From assembly GCF_014645815.1 (NCBI RefSeq), contig NZ_BMML01000002.1:62001-126000 (forward strand): a stretch of 64,000 nt of DNA, read 5' to 3'. Made by a program: the position numbers and the translations under genes. The notes below the pieces were generated by a model. It saw nothing but the letters and a program-made list of their open reading frames with translations. It made no database searches and was not told the origin of the DNA. Positions 40,356 through 49,181 of this stretch are shown here, piece by piece (within the stretch, counting starts at the first letter, position 1; each line of letters starts with the position of its first letter). This DNA comes from Streptomyces fuscichromogenes. GTDB lineage: Bacteria; Actinomycetota; Actinomycetes; Streptomycetales; Streptomycetaceae.

Positions 40356-41225
40356 CTAACGGTCCGCTGCCGGGTGGTCGGCGGCCGGCGCGGCCCATGA
40401 GGCGAGGATGCGCAGACGGTCGTGGCTGAGTGTGCCGGGCTCGGCGGTCAGGATGATGAGCTGCTGGTCGGGGTCGTCGGTCGAGGTGAGGAAGGACCAG
40501 TCGAGGGTGAGCGGGCCGGCCACCGGATGGTTCAGCGTCTTCGTGCCCGATTCCTGGGGGGCGACGCGGTGGGCGCCCCACCAGCGCCGGAAGTCGGGGT
40601 CCTGGAGCGACAACTCGCCCACCAGTTCGGCCAGCCGCGGATCTTTCGGATCACGGGCGGCCTCCATGCGCAGCTGCGCCAGGGTCGTCTGCGCCACCCA
40701 ATCCCAGTTCGGATACAGCGCTCTGATGGCCGGTTCGCAGAAGACCAGCCGTACGAAGTTGCGGTCCTTCTCCGGGATCCGCGCGAAGTCCGTGAACAGG
40801 GCGGCCGCCATGGCGTTCCAGGCGAGGATGTCCGTGCGGCGGCCCATGACGACGGCCGGCGTGGTGGAGAGGTCCTCCAGCAGCCGCCGTAGATGCGGCT
40901 GGACCTTCTGCGTGATGCGCCGACGCGGCCAGGCCGCGTCCCGACCGGACAGTTCGAACAGGTAGGCACGCTCACCGTCGTCCAGCCTGAGGACACGCGC
41001 GAGGGTGTCCAGCACCGGTTCGGAGGCCTGACGGCGGCCCTGCTCCAGGCGCGTGTAGTAGTCGGGGCTGATCGACGCCAACAAGGCCACCTCCTCGCGG
41101 CGCAGGCCCTTGACCCGGCGTCTGCCGGCCGAACCGGTCAGCCCCACCTCGGCCGGGCTCAGCTCGGTGCGCCGCGCCCTCAGGAAGGCGCCCAGTTCGC
41201 TGTCGTGGGCGCTGCTGCTGCTCAT
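40356..41225 (-). CDS. XRE regulator with MmyB-like ligand-binding domain
   Basis: 289-aa regulator. The HTH spans residues 8-70 (AFLRARRTELSPAEVGLTGS, VKGLRREEVALLASISPDYY, TRLEQGRRQASEPVLDTLAR). The C-terminal PAS-like MmyB/MLTR domain follows with VVMGRRTDILAWNAMAAALF, ALYPNWDW, NHPVAGPLTLDW and ILTAEPGTLSHDRLRIL. Such regulators respond to fatty-acid-like or other hydrophobic ligands and often control an adjacent divergent enzyme gene. Here that is the alpha/beta hydrolase at 41461. Palindromes in the shared spacer support this. Confidence 0.88.
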   Translation of the reverse strand: MSSSSAHDSELGAFLRARRTELSPAEVGLTGSAGRRRVKGLRREEVALLASISPDYYTRLEQGRRQASEPVLDTLARVLRLDDGERAYLFELSGRDAAWPRRRITQKVQPHLRRLLEDLSTTPAVVMGRRTDILAWNAMAAALFTDFARIPEKDRNFVRLVFCEPAIRALYPNWDWVAQTTLAQLRMEAARDPKDPRLAELVGELSLQDPDFRRWWGAHRVAPQESGTKTLNHPVAGPLTLDWSFLTSTDDPDQQLIILTAEPGTLSHDRLRILASWAAPAADHPAADR

Positions 41226-41251
41226 GGGCAGAAGTCTTGCAGCCTGCCGGG

Positions 41252-41301
41252 CCTGTGACAGGGGGCCTGCCGTGTCCCAGGACCGCGCTGTCCGGGGACA
41301 G
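41252..41301. promoter_or_regulatory. Candidate operators, XRE/hydrolase divergent region
   Basis: Two perfect palindromes with related half-sites: CCTGTGACAGG at 41252-41262 and CTGTCCGGGGACAG at 41288-41301. They lie between the divergent XRE and hydrolase genes and could be sites for the XRE protein. Confidence 0.5.
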
Positions 41302-41460
41302 GACAAGCCCCTTACCCGCCCGTGTACCGCGTGCGAGTGTCGGTGGCATGGCCGGCGGACGGGCCGCCCCGAGGCCGAAGGCGCCGCCGGAGAGCCGGCC
41401 GGAAGATCCGCGCCGTCCGCGGTCACCGCACTTCCCCACCCGTACCAGGAGAAACAGGTC

Positions 41461-42378
41461 GTGAAGACCAGCGTCACCTTTCCCAGCAGTGGTCTCTCCC
41501 TCGCAGGGATCCTCTTCACCCCCGACGGCCATGTCGACGGCCGGCTGCCGGCCGTCGTCATCTCCCATCCGGGAGGCGGCGTGAAGGAGCAGAGCCCGAG
41601 CGTGTACGCCGAACGCCTGGCCCGGGAGGGATTCGCCGCGCTCGTCTTCGACGCGGCCTGTCAGGGCGAGAGCGAGGGCGAGCCGCGCGGGATGGAGAAC
41701 CCCTTCCAGCGCGCCGAGGATGTCAGGTCCGCCGTGACCTACCTGACCACGCGTGACGACATCGACCCTGACCGGATCGGGGCGCTGGGCATCTGCGCGT
41801 CCGGCGGCTACGTCCCCTACGCCGCACAGACCGACCACCGCATCAGGGGCGTGGCCACGGTGAGCGCCGTCGACATGGGCTCGGTGATCCGTGAGGGGCT
41901 GGGCCGCACCCAGGACCCGGCGATCCTCACGGGCATGCTCGACCGGGCCGCGGCGGCGCGCACCGCCGAGGCACGCGGCGCGGCTCCGGAGCTGGTGGCA
42001 TGGATTCCCGACAACGCCGAGGAACTGATGAGGACCGCCACCGGCCAGTTCCGGGAGACGTTCGAGTACTACCGCACCCCGCGCGGTCACCACCCCCGCG
42101 CGGTCCAGGGATGGGTGCTGCGCAGCGTCGACCAGCTCGCCCAGTACGACTCGTACGCGATGATCCGGCTCATCTCGCCCCGCCCCCTGCTGATGATCGC
42201 CGGGTCGGAGGCGGAGAGCGCCTACTTCAGCCGGGAAGCGATCGAGCAGGCGGCCGAGCCCAGGGAACTGGTGGTCATCGACGGTGCCACCCATATCGAC
42301 CTGTACGACAAGGACGAACACGTCACCCCCGCCGTGGCCAAGCTCACCGAGTTCTTCGGCAGGCACCTGGCCGGGTGA
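41461..42378 (+). CDS. Alpha/beta hydrolase (dienelactone hydrolase-like)
   Basis: 305-aa cytosolic hydrolase. PAVVISHPGGGVKEQSPSVY (oxyanion region), nucleophile elbow IGALGICASGGYVPYAAQTD (G-x-C-A-S-G-G; Ser is the likely nucleophile), acid near LLMIAGSEAESAYFS, and catalytic His in VIDGATHIDLYDKDEHV. Relatives include DLH-type and acetyl-xylan-esterase-like enzymes; the substrate is unknown. GTG start at 41461 with AGGAGA 8 bp upstream. Probably induced through the divergent XRE regulator. Confidence 0.85.
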   Translation: MKTSVTFPSSGLSLAGILFTPDGHVDGRLPAVVISHPGGGVKEQSPSVYAERLAREGFAALVFDAACQGESEGEPRGMENPFQRAEDVRSAVTYLTTRDDIDPDRIGALGICASGGYVPYAAQTDHRIRGVATVSAVDMGSVIREGLGRTQDPAILTGMLDRAAAARTAEARGAAPELVAWIPDNAEELMRTATGQFRETFEYYRTPRGHHPRAVQGWVLRSVDQLAQYDSYAMIRLISPRPLLMIAGSEAESAYFSREAIEQAAEPRELVVIDGATHIDLYDKDEHVTPAVAKLTEFFGRHLAG

Positions 42379-42509
42379 CGCGCGGTGGCTCCCCTGCTCG
42401 CTGATGCTGCATCAGAACTCCTTGATTACAAGCCTGTTGAGATTTTCCACCTACTCTGGTGATCAACACCGCGCTCGTCAGCGCGCCTACGCAACGGAGA
42501 AACACCATC

Positions 42510-43196
42510 ATGCGCCTGCTCCACTCCGCCACCGCGCTGGCCGCCACTTCAGTGCTCGCCCTGGCGCTCACCGCCTGCGGAAACGGCAGTGGCAACGACA
42601 CTTCGGGCGGGCAGTCGTCGGCACCGACGTCCTCGTCCTCGGCCGCTGCGGACGGCGGCGCCACGGCCGAGAACGCGGGTGCCACCAAGGACGCGGGCAG
42701 CGGCACCGGAAGCAGTGGCAGCAGTGCCGCGGGCAGCGGCTCCGGCGGCGGTACGGGCACCAGCGGTGACGGCACCGGCACGAGCCGCTGCCACACCGCC
42801 GGGCTGGGCTTCTCGTTCGGCTCCGGCGACGGCAAGATCAGCAGCTCGGACGACCAGCAGCAACTTCCCGTGGTGCTGAAGAACAAGACCTCCGCCGCGT
42901 GCACCATCGAGGGCTTCCCCGGGGTCGACCTGAAGTCCTCCGGGGGAAGCTGGTCGCTGACCCGCAGCAGTGCCACGCCCAAGAAGATCACCCTGGCCGC
43001 CGGCGGCAGCGCGACGTTCACCATCACCTACCTGCCGTGGAACCAGGGCAGCGGCACCGAGTTCAAGGCCACCTCCGTCGTCGTCACCCCGCCCAACGAG
43101 ACCACCTCGACCACCCTGGCCTGGCCCGGCGGCAGTGTCCTGCTCCAGGACGGCGCCACGCACCCCGGCACCTACACCGGTCCCGTCGGCAGCTGA
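42510..43196 (+). CDS. DUF4232 lipoprotein
   Basis: 228-aa secreted lipoprotein. The signal peptide (MRLLHSATALAATSVLALAL) ends with the lipobox LTAC, so Cys22 would be lipidated. A long low-complexity Ser/Gly/Ala/Thr linker (24-90) follows, then a DUF4232 beta-sandwich: GQ-less start RCHTAGLGFSFG, LPVVLKNKTSAACTIEGFPG, VDLKSSGG, and GGSVLLQDGATHPGTYTGP at the end. It probably sits on the outer face of the membrane with the domain reaching into the wall. The role of DUF4232 is unknown. CGGAGAAA precedes the ATG. Confidence 0.85.
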   Translation: MRLLHSATALAATSVLALALTACGNGSGNDTSGGQSSAPTSSSSAAADGGATAENAGATKDAGSGTGSSGSSAAGSGSGGGTGTSGDGTGTSRCHTAGLGFSFGSGDGKISSSDDQQQLPVVLKNKTSAACTIEGFPGVDLKSSGGSWSLTRSSATPKKITLAAGGSATFTITYLPWNQGSGTEFKATSVVVTPPNETTSTTLAWPGGSVLLQDGATHPGTYTGPVGS

Positions 43197-43401
43197 GGGC
43201 CGGGCCGGGCCGTACACACGGTCGGGTGCCTCCGGCAGGCAGACGGGATCACTGTCGCGGCGGCGGGGGCGGGGCAGAGCGGCGAGCCCGGCGGCCGCGG
43301 CGCCGGACCGGGTACGGGGACGGCTGATCGGGCGGAGTGTGTCCGCTCCCGCGGAGTGGCGCCCGGCGGCCGCGGTGCGCGCCCGGCAGAGTCACCTGTC
43401 C

Positions 43402-44397
43402 ATGCGCATGCGACTGAGCACGCCCCTGTCCCTCTGCCTGGCCGCCGCAGCCGCGCTGCTCGCCCCCGCGTCACCGGCGACGGCCGCCCCCGCCGTCGCC
43501 GAGGCGTCCTGCGCGGGCGCCGACGAGCAGGGCTTCCCGCTCACCACCCGCCTCCACGACGGCCCCTCGTCCTACGAACCAGGCGGCGGCTACGGCACCT
43601 GGTACCTCGACCTCACCAACATCACCCGCCGCACCTGCACCGACATCCACCCGGTCGTCGTCCTCGTCGACGACAAGCGGGTCCTCAAGCCGTCCCAGAC
43701 CGAGCTGGAGTTCTACGACGGCCCGGCCACCCGCCCGGTCCCGCTGACGCAGACCGACGAGTCCGAGCTGGTCGGCGTGTTCGACGGGACCGACTTCCCG
43801 GGGTTCACCGTGGCCCCCGGCGCTACCGTCTCGGTCAAGGTGAGACTCGCGGTCACCTCCGACGCCGTACGGAACGGGGTCACCGTCGACGCGGCCGTGG
43901 TCCAGCGGCAGGGGGCGGACGGGAAGTGGGTGGGGGAGTCGAACGACTACCGTTTCGGCATCGCCGGCGAACCACCGCCGCTGCCCTCGGGCGTCGCCCC
44001 CGCCGCCCCTTCCGACGGCGCGCGGACACCCGAGAACCCCGACAGCCCAGACAGCCCCGACACCAGTCCAGGGACCAGCCCTGGGGCCAGCCCCGGAGCC
44101 ACCCCCACCCCCACCCCCTCACCCGACACCAGCGCCCGACCCGTCACCGACGAGGCCGAGGATGCCGAGGGAGCAGAGGAAGCCGAGGAAGCAGGTGAGG
44201 CCGGAGGGGCCGGAGGAGCAGGTGAGGCCGGTGACGCGCGAGGAGCCTGGGACGCGGAGGGCGCCTGGGAGGCCGGCGAGCGTGCCCGCGAACTGGCCCG
44301 AACCGGCCTCGGCCTGGCCCACGGCCTGTTCACGGCCGCCGTCACCCTCCTCACCGTAGGAGCAGGCGCGTACCTGCTGGCACGCCGACGCCGCTGA
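43402..44397 (+). CDS. LARTG-anchored surface protein
   Basis: 331-aa exported protein. The signal peptide (MRMRLSTPLSLCLAAAAALL) ends near PATAAPAV. A globular beta-domain (30-190, YGTWYLDLTNITRRTCTDIH, VVVLVDDKRVLKPSQTELEF) follows, then a Pro/Ser/Thr and acidic Glu/Ala/Gly wall-spanning stretch. The C-terminus is a sorting signal: LARTG (298-302, at 44293-44307), a hydrophobic helix and ARRRR. LAxTG is the motif of class E sortases in Streptomyces, so the sortase at 31191 is a candidate partner; other housekeeping sortases are equally possible. Confidence 0.8.
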   Translation: MRMRLSTPLSLCLAAAAALLAPASPATAAPAVAEASCAGADEQGFPLTTRLHDGPSSYEPGGGYGTWYLDLTNITRRTCTDIHPVVVLVDDKRVLKPSQTELEFYDGPATRPVPLTQTDESELVGVFDGTDFPGFTVAPGATVSVKVRLAVTSDAVRNGVTVDAAVVQRQGADGKWVGESNDYRFGIAGEPPPLPSGVAPAAPSDGARTPENPDSPDSPDTSPGTSPGASPGATPTPTPSPDTSARPVTDEAEDAEGAEEAEEAGEAGGAGGAGEAGDARGAWDAEGAWEAGERARELARTGLGLAHGLFTAAVTLLTVGAGAYLLARRRR

Positions 44398-44927
44398 CCC
44401 GCGCACACCGACCGCGACGCGCACGCCGACCGCGACGGGTCACCGGGCTCGCCGGGGTCGCCGACCGCGACGGGGTCCCCGGGCTCCCCGACCGCGCCGG
44501 GGTCCCCGGGCTCCCCGGGGTCGCCGGGCTCGATGGGGTCGCCGGATCCCGGGGCCGCGTGGGCGGCGGATCGTGCGGGGGCGTACGGGCGGCGCAGCTC
44601 GTGGACCTCGCAAGTCGTGCCGCGGCGGTGTTTCCTGCCCGCTGCCGTCTGCCCTCGGCCCGCTGCCCCTGCCGTCTCTCCTCGGCCCGCTGCCGTCTGC
44701 CCTCGGCCCCTGCCCCTGCCAGCAGTACCTGGTGCCGCTCGCCCCGTGCCGCTCACTCCGTGCCCCGTGCCCCGTGCCCCGTCCGCGCCGCAGAGGCCCC
44801 GTACGGCCCCCAGCGTGGAGCGCATACGCTGGGGGCGTCGGTACGCCGTGGTTCCGGCGCTCCCCCCAGCTGACGCATGACCGCACTTACGGCACATACG
44901 CCATCCCGCACGCAGGAGACGCACCAC
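44398..44927. other. 530-bp non-coding spacer with GC-rich direct repeats
   Basis: Contains repeats of GGGGTCCCCGGGCTCCCCG type (44440-44540) and repeats of CTGCCCTCGGCCCGCTGCC type (44640-44720). No ORF here has a ribosome binding site and Streptomyces codon bias. The collagen-like translation of the minus strand is taken as an artefact of the repeats. Confidence 0.6.
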
Positions 44928-45707
44928 ATGGCAGAGCGCAAGCCCATCGAGTCGTGGCTCACCGACATGGACGGGGTTCTCATCCACGAGGGGGTTCCGA
45001 TCCCCGGAGCGGACGCCTTCCTGAAGAAGCTGCGGGAGTCCGGTCGGCCCTTCCTGGTGCTCACCAACAACTCCATCTACACCGCCCGTGACCTGCACGC
45101 ACGGCTGCGCCGAATGGGCCTGGACGTGCCGGTGGACAACATCTGGACCTCGGCGCTCGCCACCGCGCAGTTCCTGGACGACCAGCGCCCCGGCGGCAGC
45201 GCCTACGTCATCGGCGAGGCCGGCCTGACCACCGCGCTGCACGACATCGGGTACATCCTCACCGACCACGAGCCCGACTTCGTCATCCTCGGCGAGACCC
45301 GCACCTACTCCTTCGAGGCGCTGACCAAGGCCGTACGGCTGATCAACGGCGGCGCCCGGTTCATCGCCACCAACCCCGACAACGTCGGCCCGTCCGTCGA
45401 GGGCGACCTGCCCGCCACCGGCTCGGTCGCCGCGCTGATCACCGCCGCGACCGGCAAGCAGCCCTACTTCGTCGGCAAGCCCAACCCGCTGATGATGCGG
45501 GCCGGCCTCAACGCCATCGGCGCCCACTCGGAGAACTCCGCGATGATCGGCGACCGCATGGACACCGACGTCCTCGCCGGTCTGGAGGCCGGGATGCGCA
45601 CCTTCCTGGTGCTGTCCGGCGTCACACAGCCGGCCGACGTGGACCGCCACCCCTTCCGGCCCTCTGAGGTCGTGAACTCGATCGCGGACCTCGTCGACCG
45701 GATCTGA
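44928..45707 (+). CDS. HAD-IIA family phosphatase (NagD-like)
   Basis: 259-aa cytosolic phosphatase. Motif I is LTDMDGVLIHEGVPIPG (Asp nucleophile in D-M-D-G), motif II is VLTNNS, the C2-type cap follows, and motif III/IV is FVGKPNPLMM and MIGDRMDTDVLAGLEAGM. The length is typical of NagD/PGP-like enzymes, which dephosphorylate nucleoside or sugar monophosphates. The ATG follows CAGGAGAC. A strong hairpin follows the gene. Confidence 0.9.
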   Translation: MAERKPIESWLTDMDGVLIHEGVPIPGADAFLKKLRESGRPFLVLTNNSIYTARDLHARLRRMGLDVPVDNIWTSALATAQFLDDQRPGGSAYVIGEAGLTTALHDIGYILTDHEPDFVILGETRTYSFEALTKAVRLINGGARFIATNPDNVGPSVEGDLPATGSVAALITAATGKQPYFVGKPNPLMMRAGLNAIGAHSENSAMIGDRMDTDVLAGLEAGMRTFLVLSGVTQPADVDRHPFRPSEVVNSIADLVDRI

Positions 45708-45771
45708 ACCGCCGCCGAACCGCTTCCGGCCGTCGGGCACCAAACCCGGCGCCACCCGTACGGAGCAAGAA

Positions 45772-45798
45772 GGCGCCCCCCGAGGATGCGGGGGCGCC
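45772..45798 (+). terminator. Hairpin terminator after HAD phosphatase
   Basis: A perfect stem GGCGCCCCC (45772-45780) / GGGGGCGCC (45790-45798) with a 9-nt loop lies 65 bp after the stop codon and 38 bp before the next start codon. Confidence 0.75.
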
Positions 45799-45811
45799 GG
45801 GTGCGGGGGAG

Positions 45812-45829
45812 CCTCCAGATATCTGGAGG
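45812..45829 (+). promoter_or_regulatory. Perfect palindrome that buries the ribosome binding site
   Basis: CCTCCAGAT-ATCTGGAGG is an exact 18-bp palindrome. Its 3' end, GGAGG (45825-45829), is the Shine-Dalgarno of the ATG at 45836. In RNA the CCTCC arm would pair with it, so the site could be an RNA switch or a DNA operator. Confidence 0.6.
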
Positions 45830-45835
45830 TTCACG

Positions 45836-46492
45836 ATGGGCTCAATTCGCCTCACTCTCTGTACCGGACTGCTGGCCGGTGCCGCCGGCCTCTCCGGTCT
45901 CTCCGGTCTCCCCGGCCTCTCCCCGGCGGCCGCCCGTGCGGCGGACGGCCAGGACGTCACCGTGACCCCGGCTTCCCCGCCCGCCGGGTCCGTCGTGGCG
46001 CTGCGGGTGAGCGGCTGCTCCGGTACGACCGGCACCGCCACCTCGACGGCCTTCGCCTCGGACGCCCGTCTCGCCGGCACCGGCGGCACCGGCGGCGCCC
46101 TGACCGGCGATGCCGAGGTCCGCTCCGCGATCGGCGCCGGCACCTACGACGTGCGGGTCAGCTGCGCCGGCTCCGCCGTCACCGGCAGCGTCACGGTCGT
46201 ACCGCGGTCGTCGGCCCAGTCGGCCCAGTCGGCCCAGTCGGCCCAGTCCGCTCAGTCGGCCCAGTCGTTCCAGGCGTCTCAGTCGTCCCGGCAGGACGCG
46301 GCCGGTGTGCTGCCCGCCTCGCCGGTCGCGCCCGTGCACGCCGGCGGCGGGGGCACCGCTCCGCTCGCCTCGGTGGAGTCCCGCTCGACCGGTCCCGACA
46401 CCGCGCAGGCGGTGACCGGCCTTGTCCTCGCCGCTTTCGCCGCGGTCGCCGTCGGGCTGCTGGGCGCCCGCCGCGGAAGCGGCTCGCGCTGA
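45836..46492 (+). CDS. Surface protein linked to class F sortase
   Basis: 218-aa exported membrane-anchored protein. Signal peptide: MGSIRLTLCTGLLAGAAGLS, cleaved near ARAADG. An Ig-like or beta-sandwich domain (DVTVTPASPPAGSVVALRVS, two Cys at VSGCSG and VSCAGS) precedes a Ser-Ala-Gln repeat region built on a 9-bp tandem repeat. A single C-terminal hydrophobic helix (AVTGLVLAAFAAVAVGLLGA) ends in ARRGSGSR. It ends 12 bp before the sortase gene; this two-gene arrangement is common in Streptomyces. No canonical LPxTG is visible before the helix, so sortase anchoring is uncertain. Confidence 0.75.
   Translation: MGSIRLTLCTGLLAGAAGLSGLSGLPGLSPAAARAADGQDVTVTPASPPAGSVVALRVSGCSGTTGTATSTAFASDARLAGTGGTGGALTGDAEVRSAIGAGTYDVRVSCAGSAVTGSVTVVPRSSAQSAQSAQSAQSAQSAQSFQASQSSRQDAAGVLPASPVAPVHAGGGGTAPLASVESRSTGPDTAQAVTGLVLAAFAAVAVGLLGARRGSGSR
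46211..46264 (+). repeat. 9-bp tandem repeat TCGGCCCAG
   Basis: Four exact units from 46211 to 46246, one degenerate unit and a further exact one to 46264. They encode Ser-Ala-Gln repeats of the surface protein stalk. Confidence 0.9.
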
Positions 46493-46504
46493 GGACGGGA
46501 CCAG

Positions 46505-47176
46505 ATGGCCGACGACACCGAACGTTCCCCCGGCACCGGACGGCTGCTGACCGGGGTGGCCTGGGCGATCCTGCTGCTCGGGCTGTGGCTGTGGGGCCGC
46601 GGGGTGACCGAGGTGCCCGACGGCATGACGGCGCCCACCACGGGTGACATGGCCGCCGTCGGGCGCCCGCCGACGGACCCCGAACTCCCGCCCGCCGCCA
46701 AGCCGTTGACCTCGGCCGTGCCCGAGCGCGTCGACATCCCGGAACTGGGCGTGCAGGCCCCCGTGGTCGCCCGCGGCCTCGACCGGGACGGCGGTGTCGA
46801 CCCGCCGCCCCTCGACCAGCCCGGCGTGGTCGGCTGGTACGGCGCCGGGACCGGCCCCGGCGCGGCCGGCACCGCGGTCCTGGTCGGGCACGTCGACACC
46901 GAGACCCGGCCCGCCGTCTTCTACAAGATCAGCGCGATGCGCCCCGGTGAGACGATCCGGGTGGTCCGCTCCGACAATACGGTCGCCGAGTTCACCGTGG
47001 ACGACGTCCGGGTCCTGCCCCGCGACCACTTCGACGCCCAACAGGCCTATGGAGAAAGGGAGTCGGGGCGCGCCGAGCTCCGTCTGATCACCTGCGGCGG
47101 CGCCTTCGACCGGACGACCGGGAACTACACCGCGAACGTGGTCGTCTCGGCGTACCTCACCGGCACCGCCGCCTGA
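46505..47176 (+). CDS. Class F sortase
   Basis: 223-aa membrane transpeptidase. One N-terminal transmembrane helix (LLTGVAWAILLLGLWLWGRG) and a Pro-rich linker lead into the sortase fold: VDIPELGVQAPVVARGL, catalytic His129 in TAVLVGHVDTE, and catalytic Cys197 in LRLITCGGAF with FDRTTGNY after it. The stop codon lies inside a 15-bp tandem duplication (47168-47197). It probably processes the protein encoded just upstream. Confidence 0.9.
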   Translation: MADDTERSPGTGRLLTGVAWAILLLGLWLWGRGVTEVPDGMTAPTTGDMAAVGRPPTDPELPPAAKPLTSAVPERVDIPELGVQAPVVARGLDRDGGVDPPPLDQPGVVGWYGAGTGPGAAGTAVLVGHVDTETRPAVFYKISAMRPGETIRVVRSDNTVAEFTVDDVRVLPRDHFDAQQAYGERESGRAELRLITCGGAFDRTTGNYTANVVVSAYLTGTAA

Positions 47177-47197
47177 GGTACCGCCGCCTGAGGTACC
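47168..47197. repeat. 15-bp tandem duplication across the sortase stop codon
   Basis: GCCGCCTGAGGTACC is present twice exactly (47168-47182, 47183-47197). Each copy carries TGA in the sortase frame, so the duplication leaves the protein unchanged. Confidence 0.85.
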
Positions 47198-47560
47198 GCC
47201 GGCCCGCGGTGCCGCGCCCACCTGTGTGTGCGCCCACCTGTCACCCGGTCGGCGGCCCGCTCCCCTGAGACCGCCGACCGGGCCGGTCCTCGACCGCGCG
47301 CGCTCGGGCTGCGGGAGTAACCCGGCGGCAGGCGCGGGAGGCTGGGAAGGCGGGCCGGGGTCCGGGCCGCCCGCAAGCGACTCTAGAGGGCAACGGGCAC
47401 CCGGGCCTAGGTTCGCGCTCGCCAAGCCTCCCCGGACTCGTCAACTCGCCCGTCAACCAGGGCTGTAACAGCTCACCGACAAGAGTTGGGTGATCTCGTG
47501 ACGAGTACGGTGGGTATGTCACGATTGGGCTCTGGCCAAGTGCACCCAGGGGGGAATTGG
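47198..47560. other. Spacer and promoter region of the GH6 gene
   Basis: About 360 bp without a gene. The right third (from about 47466) is less GC-rich and likely holds the promoter of the GH6 gene. An upstream in-frame ATG at 47516 is possible, but the ATG at 47561 has a GGGGGG ribosome binding site and gives a proper lipoprotein signal. No clear operator was recognised. Confidence 0.4.
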
Positions 47561-48595
47561 ATGTACGACAGCAGGGGGGCCCGCGCGGCGGCTCGGGCCG
47601 GGGCACTGGGGGCGGCGCTGCTGCTCGCCGGCTGCTCCTCGGGCGGCGGCGGAGGCGGAGGCGGGGACGAACCGGCCGCCGGCCCACGGGCGGCGATCAC
47701 CCAGCAGCCCAAGGAGGCCGACCCGTTCTGGGTGAACCCGGACTCCAACGCGGCCCGTCAGGTGAAGGCCTACGCGAAGGCCGGGAAGGACGGGTACGCC
47801 GAGCAGATCCGCAAGATAGCGGCACAGCCGACCGGCGAGTGGATCGGCCCGGAGAACCCGGAGCAGGAGGCACGCGGCTTCACCGAGGCCGCCCAGAAGT
47901 CCGGCCGTACGGCCCTTCTGGTCCTCTACGACATCCCGCACCGCGACTGCGGCCAGTACAGCCAGGGCGGCGCGGCCGACGGCGACGCGTACCGGGCGTG
48001 GATCGACGGGGTCGCGCACGGCATCCAGGACCGCCCGGCCACCGTCGTCCTGGAACCGGACGCGGTACTGCACCTGGTGGACGGCTGCACCCCGGCCCGG
48101 TTCGCGGAGGAGCGCTACGACCTGTTACGCGGCGCGATCACGAAACTCAAGTCCCTGAAGAACACGAAGGTCTACCTGGACGCGGGCAACGCCGGCTGGG
48201 GCCACCCCGACCAGATCTACCAGCCCCTCCAGGAGGCGGGCGTCACCGAAGCCGACGGCTTCGCGGTCAACGTCTCCAACTTCTACTCCACCCAGGACTC
48301 CATCGCCTACGGCAAGCAGCTCTCGGCGAAGGTCGGCGGCAAGCACTTCGTCATCGACACCAGCAGAAACGGCAACGGCCCCTACGCGGGCGGCAGTCCG
48401 GACGAACGCTGGTGCAATCCCCCGGGCCGGGCCCTGGGGGAGACCCCGACGACGAAGACCGCCGACCCCCTGGTGGACGCCTACCTGTGGGTCAAACGCC
48501 CCGGAGAGTCGGACGGCACCTGCAAGGGGGGTCCGCAGGCGGGGAATTGGTGGCCGGGCTACGCCTTGGACCTGGCGAGGGCGACGACCTCCTGA
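47561..48595 (+). CDS. cslZ: GH6 endoglucanase-like lipoprotein (cslZ-like)
   Basis: 344-aa exported glycoside hydrolase family 6 protein. The signal peptide ends with the lipobox LLAGC (Cys25) and a Gly-rich linker. The catalytic region shows PFWVNPDSNAARQVKAY, DIPHRDCGQYSQGG (probable acid Asp129), VVLEPDAVLH (Asp167) and DTSRNGNGPY, in family order. It probably trims the beta-glucan made by CslA, as the endoglucanase of the S. coelicolor/S. lividans csl locus is thought to do. It faces glxA and cslA tail to tail with one extra gene between. The gene name is by synteny. Confidence 0.82.
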   Translation: MYDSRGARAAARAGALGAALLLAGCSSGGGGGGGGDEPAAGPRAAITQQPKEADPFWVNPDSNAARQVKAYAKAGKDGYAEQIRKIAAQPTGEWIGPENPEQEARGFTEAAQKSGRTALLVLYDIPHRDCGQYSQGGAADGDAYRAWIDGVAHGIQDRPATVVLEPDAVLHLVDGCTPARFAEERYDLLRGAITKLKSLKNTKVYLDAGNAGWGHPDQIYQPLQEAGVTEADGFAVNVSNFYSTQDSIAYGKQLSAKVGGKHFVIDTSRNGNGPYAGGSPDERWCNPPGRALGETPTTKTADPLVDAYLWVKRPGESDGTCKGGPQAGNWWPGYALDLARATTS

Positions 48596-48711
48596 GGCGT
48601 GCGGCGCGGGGCCGTGTCCGATATGCGGCTCCGCCCCGTGGGGCGCATGATGGAGCCGAGGGGAGCCACTTCCCGTTCTCACATCTCCCACATCGCGGAA
48701 GAAGGGGCACC

Positions 48712-49179
48712 ATGCCTGACCTTTCGCTGTCTTCGAACAACTTCCCGGACTTCTACGTCATCGAACGGGTCGGCGATGTCGATATCGCCAAGATCGAAAC
48801 CGATATCGACCGTGGTAACGCCACGTTCGGGTGGAGCGGTCTCCAGCTGGACTTCGGGGAAACGGGACAGCTGCAGCGGGCGGTCGCGCCACTGGGCTTC
48901 TACCTGCGGATCGATCCGCTCGACGGGTTCCGCGTGCACGGCAAGTTCTACACCGCGATCGTCGACGCCGCCGTCAAGGCCGAGGTCCTGGAGGAATCGA
49001 CCTTCGTCCTGGAAAGAGCGGAGATCGACCCGGAGCAGGTCTCGTTCCACTCGGTGAAGTTCCCGGACCGCTTTCTCCGGCACCGGAACTTCCAGCTCTT
49101 CGCCGAGCCGGTCAGCACCCCCGCCGACCTCCAGGACGCGTGCTTCAGGATCGCCGCGCCACTCGCCCAGGGCAGGTGA
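48712..49179 (+). CDS. AbfB-like (arabinofuranosidase B-type) domain protein
   Basis: 155-aa protein without signal peptide or membrane segment. SFHSVKFPDRFLRHRNFQLF (about 110-129) matches the AbfB beta-trefoil repeat (N-x-P-x-x-Y-L-R-H-x-N-F). The first 90 residues are a repeat-poor beta-rich half (IERVGDVDIAKIETDIDRGN). It may bind arabinose- or galactose-containing glycans, but export is not evident. It lies inside the csl locus between cslZ and glxA; whether this is conserved elsewhere is unknown to me. GAAGGGGC precedes ATG 48712. Confidence 0.55.
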   Translation: MPDLSLSSNNFPDFYVIERVGDVDIAKIETDIDRGNATFGWSGLQLDFGETGQLQRAVAPLGFYLRIDPLDGFRVHGKFYTAIVDAAVKAEVLEESTFVLERAEIDPEQVSFHSVKFPDRFLRHRNFQLFAEPVSTPADLQDACFRIAAPLAQGR

Positions 49180-49181
49180 CG

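Noticed and set aside
37978..40581. An 867-aa frame extending the oxidoreductase upstream
   Set aside because: The extension is antisense to the ROK gene and would run through the operator; the ATG at 39054 gives the complete family N-terminus.
43947..45755. A 602-aa minus-strand frame with collagen-like Gly-Asp-Pro repeats
   Set aside because: It runs antisense to the LARTG protein and the HAD phosphatase genes, has no ribosome binding site, and the repeats follow from GC-rich tandem DNA repeats.
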